The notes below the pieces were generated by a model. The model was not told where the DNA came from. It made no database searches and saw only the letters and a program-made list of their open reading frames with translations. Source: Saccoglossus kowalevskii (taxonomy: Eukaryota; Hemichordata; Enteropneusta; Harrimaniidae). Taken from it: 20,925 bases of DNA. A program made the translations under genes and the position numbers. The stretch is taken from assembly GCF_000003605.2 (NCBI RefSeq), contig NW_003110191.1, forward strand, positions 1 to 20,925. The letters run 5' to 3'. Shown here piece by piece: positions 20,142-20,925 of this stretch (position 1 is the stretch's first letter; the number at the start of each line of letters is the position of its first letter).

Positions 20142-20925
20142 ACAATAGTGTGGTTGTGTGAGATTGGCATAGGCACAACAATAGTGTGGTTGTGGGAGAT
20201 TGGCATAGACACAACAATAGTGTGGTTGTGTGAGATTGGCATAGGCACAACAATAGTGTGGTTGCGTGAGATTGGCATAGACACAGCAATAGTATGGTTG
20301 TGTGAGATTGGCATAGACACAACAATAGTGTGTTTGTGTGAGATTGGCATAGACACAGCAATAGTGTGGTTGTGTGAGATTGGCATAGACACAGCAATAG
20401 TGTGGTTGTGTGAGATTGGCATAGACACAACAATAGTGTGGTTGTGTGAGATTGGCATAGGCACAACAATAGTGTGGTTGTGTGAGATTGGCATAGGCAC
20501 AGCAATAGTATGGTTGTGTGAGATTGGCATAGGCACAACAATAGTGTGGTTGTGTGAGATTGGCATAGACACAACAATAGTGTGGTTGTGTGAGATTGGC
20601 ATAGGCACACCAATAGTGTGGTTGTGTGAGATTGGCATAGACACAGCAATAGTATGGTTGTGTGAGATTGGCATAGACACAACAATAGTGTGGTTGTGTG
20701 AGATTGGCATAGACACAACAATAGTGTGGTTGTGTGAGATTGGCATAGACACAACAATAGTGTGTTTGTGTGAGATTGGCATAGGCACAACAATAGTGTG
20801 GTTGTGTGAGATTGGCATAGACACAGCAATAGTGTGGTTGTGTGAGATTGGCATAGACACAACAATAGTATGGTTGTGTGAGATTGACATAGACACAACA
20901 ATAGTGTGGTTTGTGTGAGATTGGC
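20142..20925. repeat. Most heterogeneous part of the array, including the 123-bp copy 2
   Basis: Positions 20142-20264 match 13047-13169, including the tgtgggag unit. From there to the end, most units carry acaaca, ataggc or both, with additional gtatggttg, tgtgtttg and cacaccaat variants. Near 20910 a +1 bp indel gives gtggtttgtg. Raised unit diversity may mean an array edge is near, but no flanking DNA is present to confirm it. Confidence 0.8.

Larger units (their letters stand above)
1..20925. repeat. 36-bp tandem satellite array filling the window (about 582 units)
   Basis: The first complete unit is positions 1-36. It begins acagcaatag, passes through tgtggttgtgtgag and ends attggcatagac. 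The same unit repeats head to tail, always in one orientation, to the last base. The phase is fully accounted for: 581 units plus 30 bp, with fifteen indels summing to -21 bp. Most units match the consensus exactly or differ by one or two bases. The unit has 10 A, 4 C, 12 G and 10 T (44% GC), with strong G over C skew on this strand and no CpG. Neither array edge is in the window. Arrays of this size and purity are typical of eukaryotic satellite or minisatellite DNA. I do not recognise the family and cannot name the organism. Confidence 0.99.

Noticed and set aside
1-20925. CRISPR array, because a 36-bp direct repeat is a usual CRISPR repeat length
   Set aside because: Units abut directly with no spacers, and there are no cas genes or leader.
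1-20925. Telomere repeat tract
   Set aside because: The 36-bp unit is much longer than most telomere repeats, is highly regular, lacks GGG runs and does not match a telomere sequence I recognise. TG-richness alone is not enough.
1-20925. G-quadruplex array
   Set aside because: The consensus has only GG pairs. Rare variants reach GGG singly, so the four G-tracts needed for a stable quadruplex are not present nearby.
1-20925. tRNA, rRNA, promoter or terminator signals
   Set aside because: Any short match repeats in every unit and has no context. No cloverleaf, A/B box pair or rRNA segment was seen.

Overview
The window is a single tandem array. A 36-bp unit repeats head to tail from the first base to the last, with no unique DNA on either side and no interruption by another element. 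The array phase accounts for every base: the window starts at unit phase 1 and ends at phase 30. That is 581 full units plus 30 bp, or 20,946 bp if no indels were present. I found fifteen small indels summing to -21 bp, which gives exactly the observed 20,925 bp. The consensus unit is about 44% GC and has 12 G but only 4 C on the + strand. It has no CpG and contains the TG-rich core tgtggttgtgtgag followed by attggcatag.

I find no genes. The very long open frames come from the unit length (36 = 12 codons) and from the consensus unit having no stop codon in any of the three minus-strand frames or in one plus-strand frame. Frame-shifting indels, about 39 in-frame TGA variants on the plus strand, and substitutions with no codon-position pattern all argue against coding. 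I see no tRNA, rRNA, mobile element, CRISPR, promoter or terminator.

Arrays of this length, purity and unit size are typical of eukaryotic satellite or large minisatellite DNA at centromeric, subtelomeric or other heterochromatic sites. The sequence does not identify the organism, and I do not recognise the family.

The internal layout is carried by a small set of variants. They occur at unit positions 4 (acaaca), 15 (tgtgattg), 29 (attgac), 34 (catacac), 35 (ataggc) and a few rarer sites. Broadly: 1-1060 mixed; 1355-1656 a marker block; 1621-2196 free of substitutions; 2793-3159 a block duplicated at 5081-5447; 4362-4660 rich in the tgtgattg variant; 5013-5060 a damaged junction; 7219-7822 a copy of 1-604; 7572-8190 free of substitutions; 8.7-11.5 kb rich in ataggc, with 64-unit and 14-unit duplications; 12.6-13.2 kb a copy of 6.8-7.07 kb; 13.8-13.9 kb a run of catacac units; 14.0-14.3 kb a copy of 1.36-1.66 kb; 15.8-17.6 kb with 24-unit and 30-unit duplications; 18.5-19.5 kb local multi-unit blocks ending in tgtgattg; 20.1-20.9 kb the most heterogeneous part. 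These nested duplications suggest growth by unequal exchange or conversion of multi-unit segments rather than by single units.
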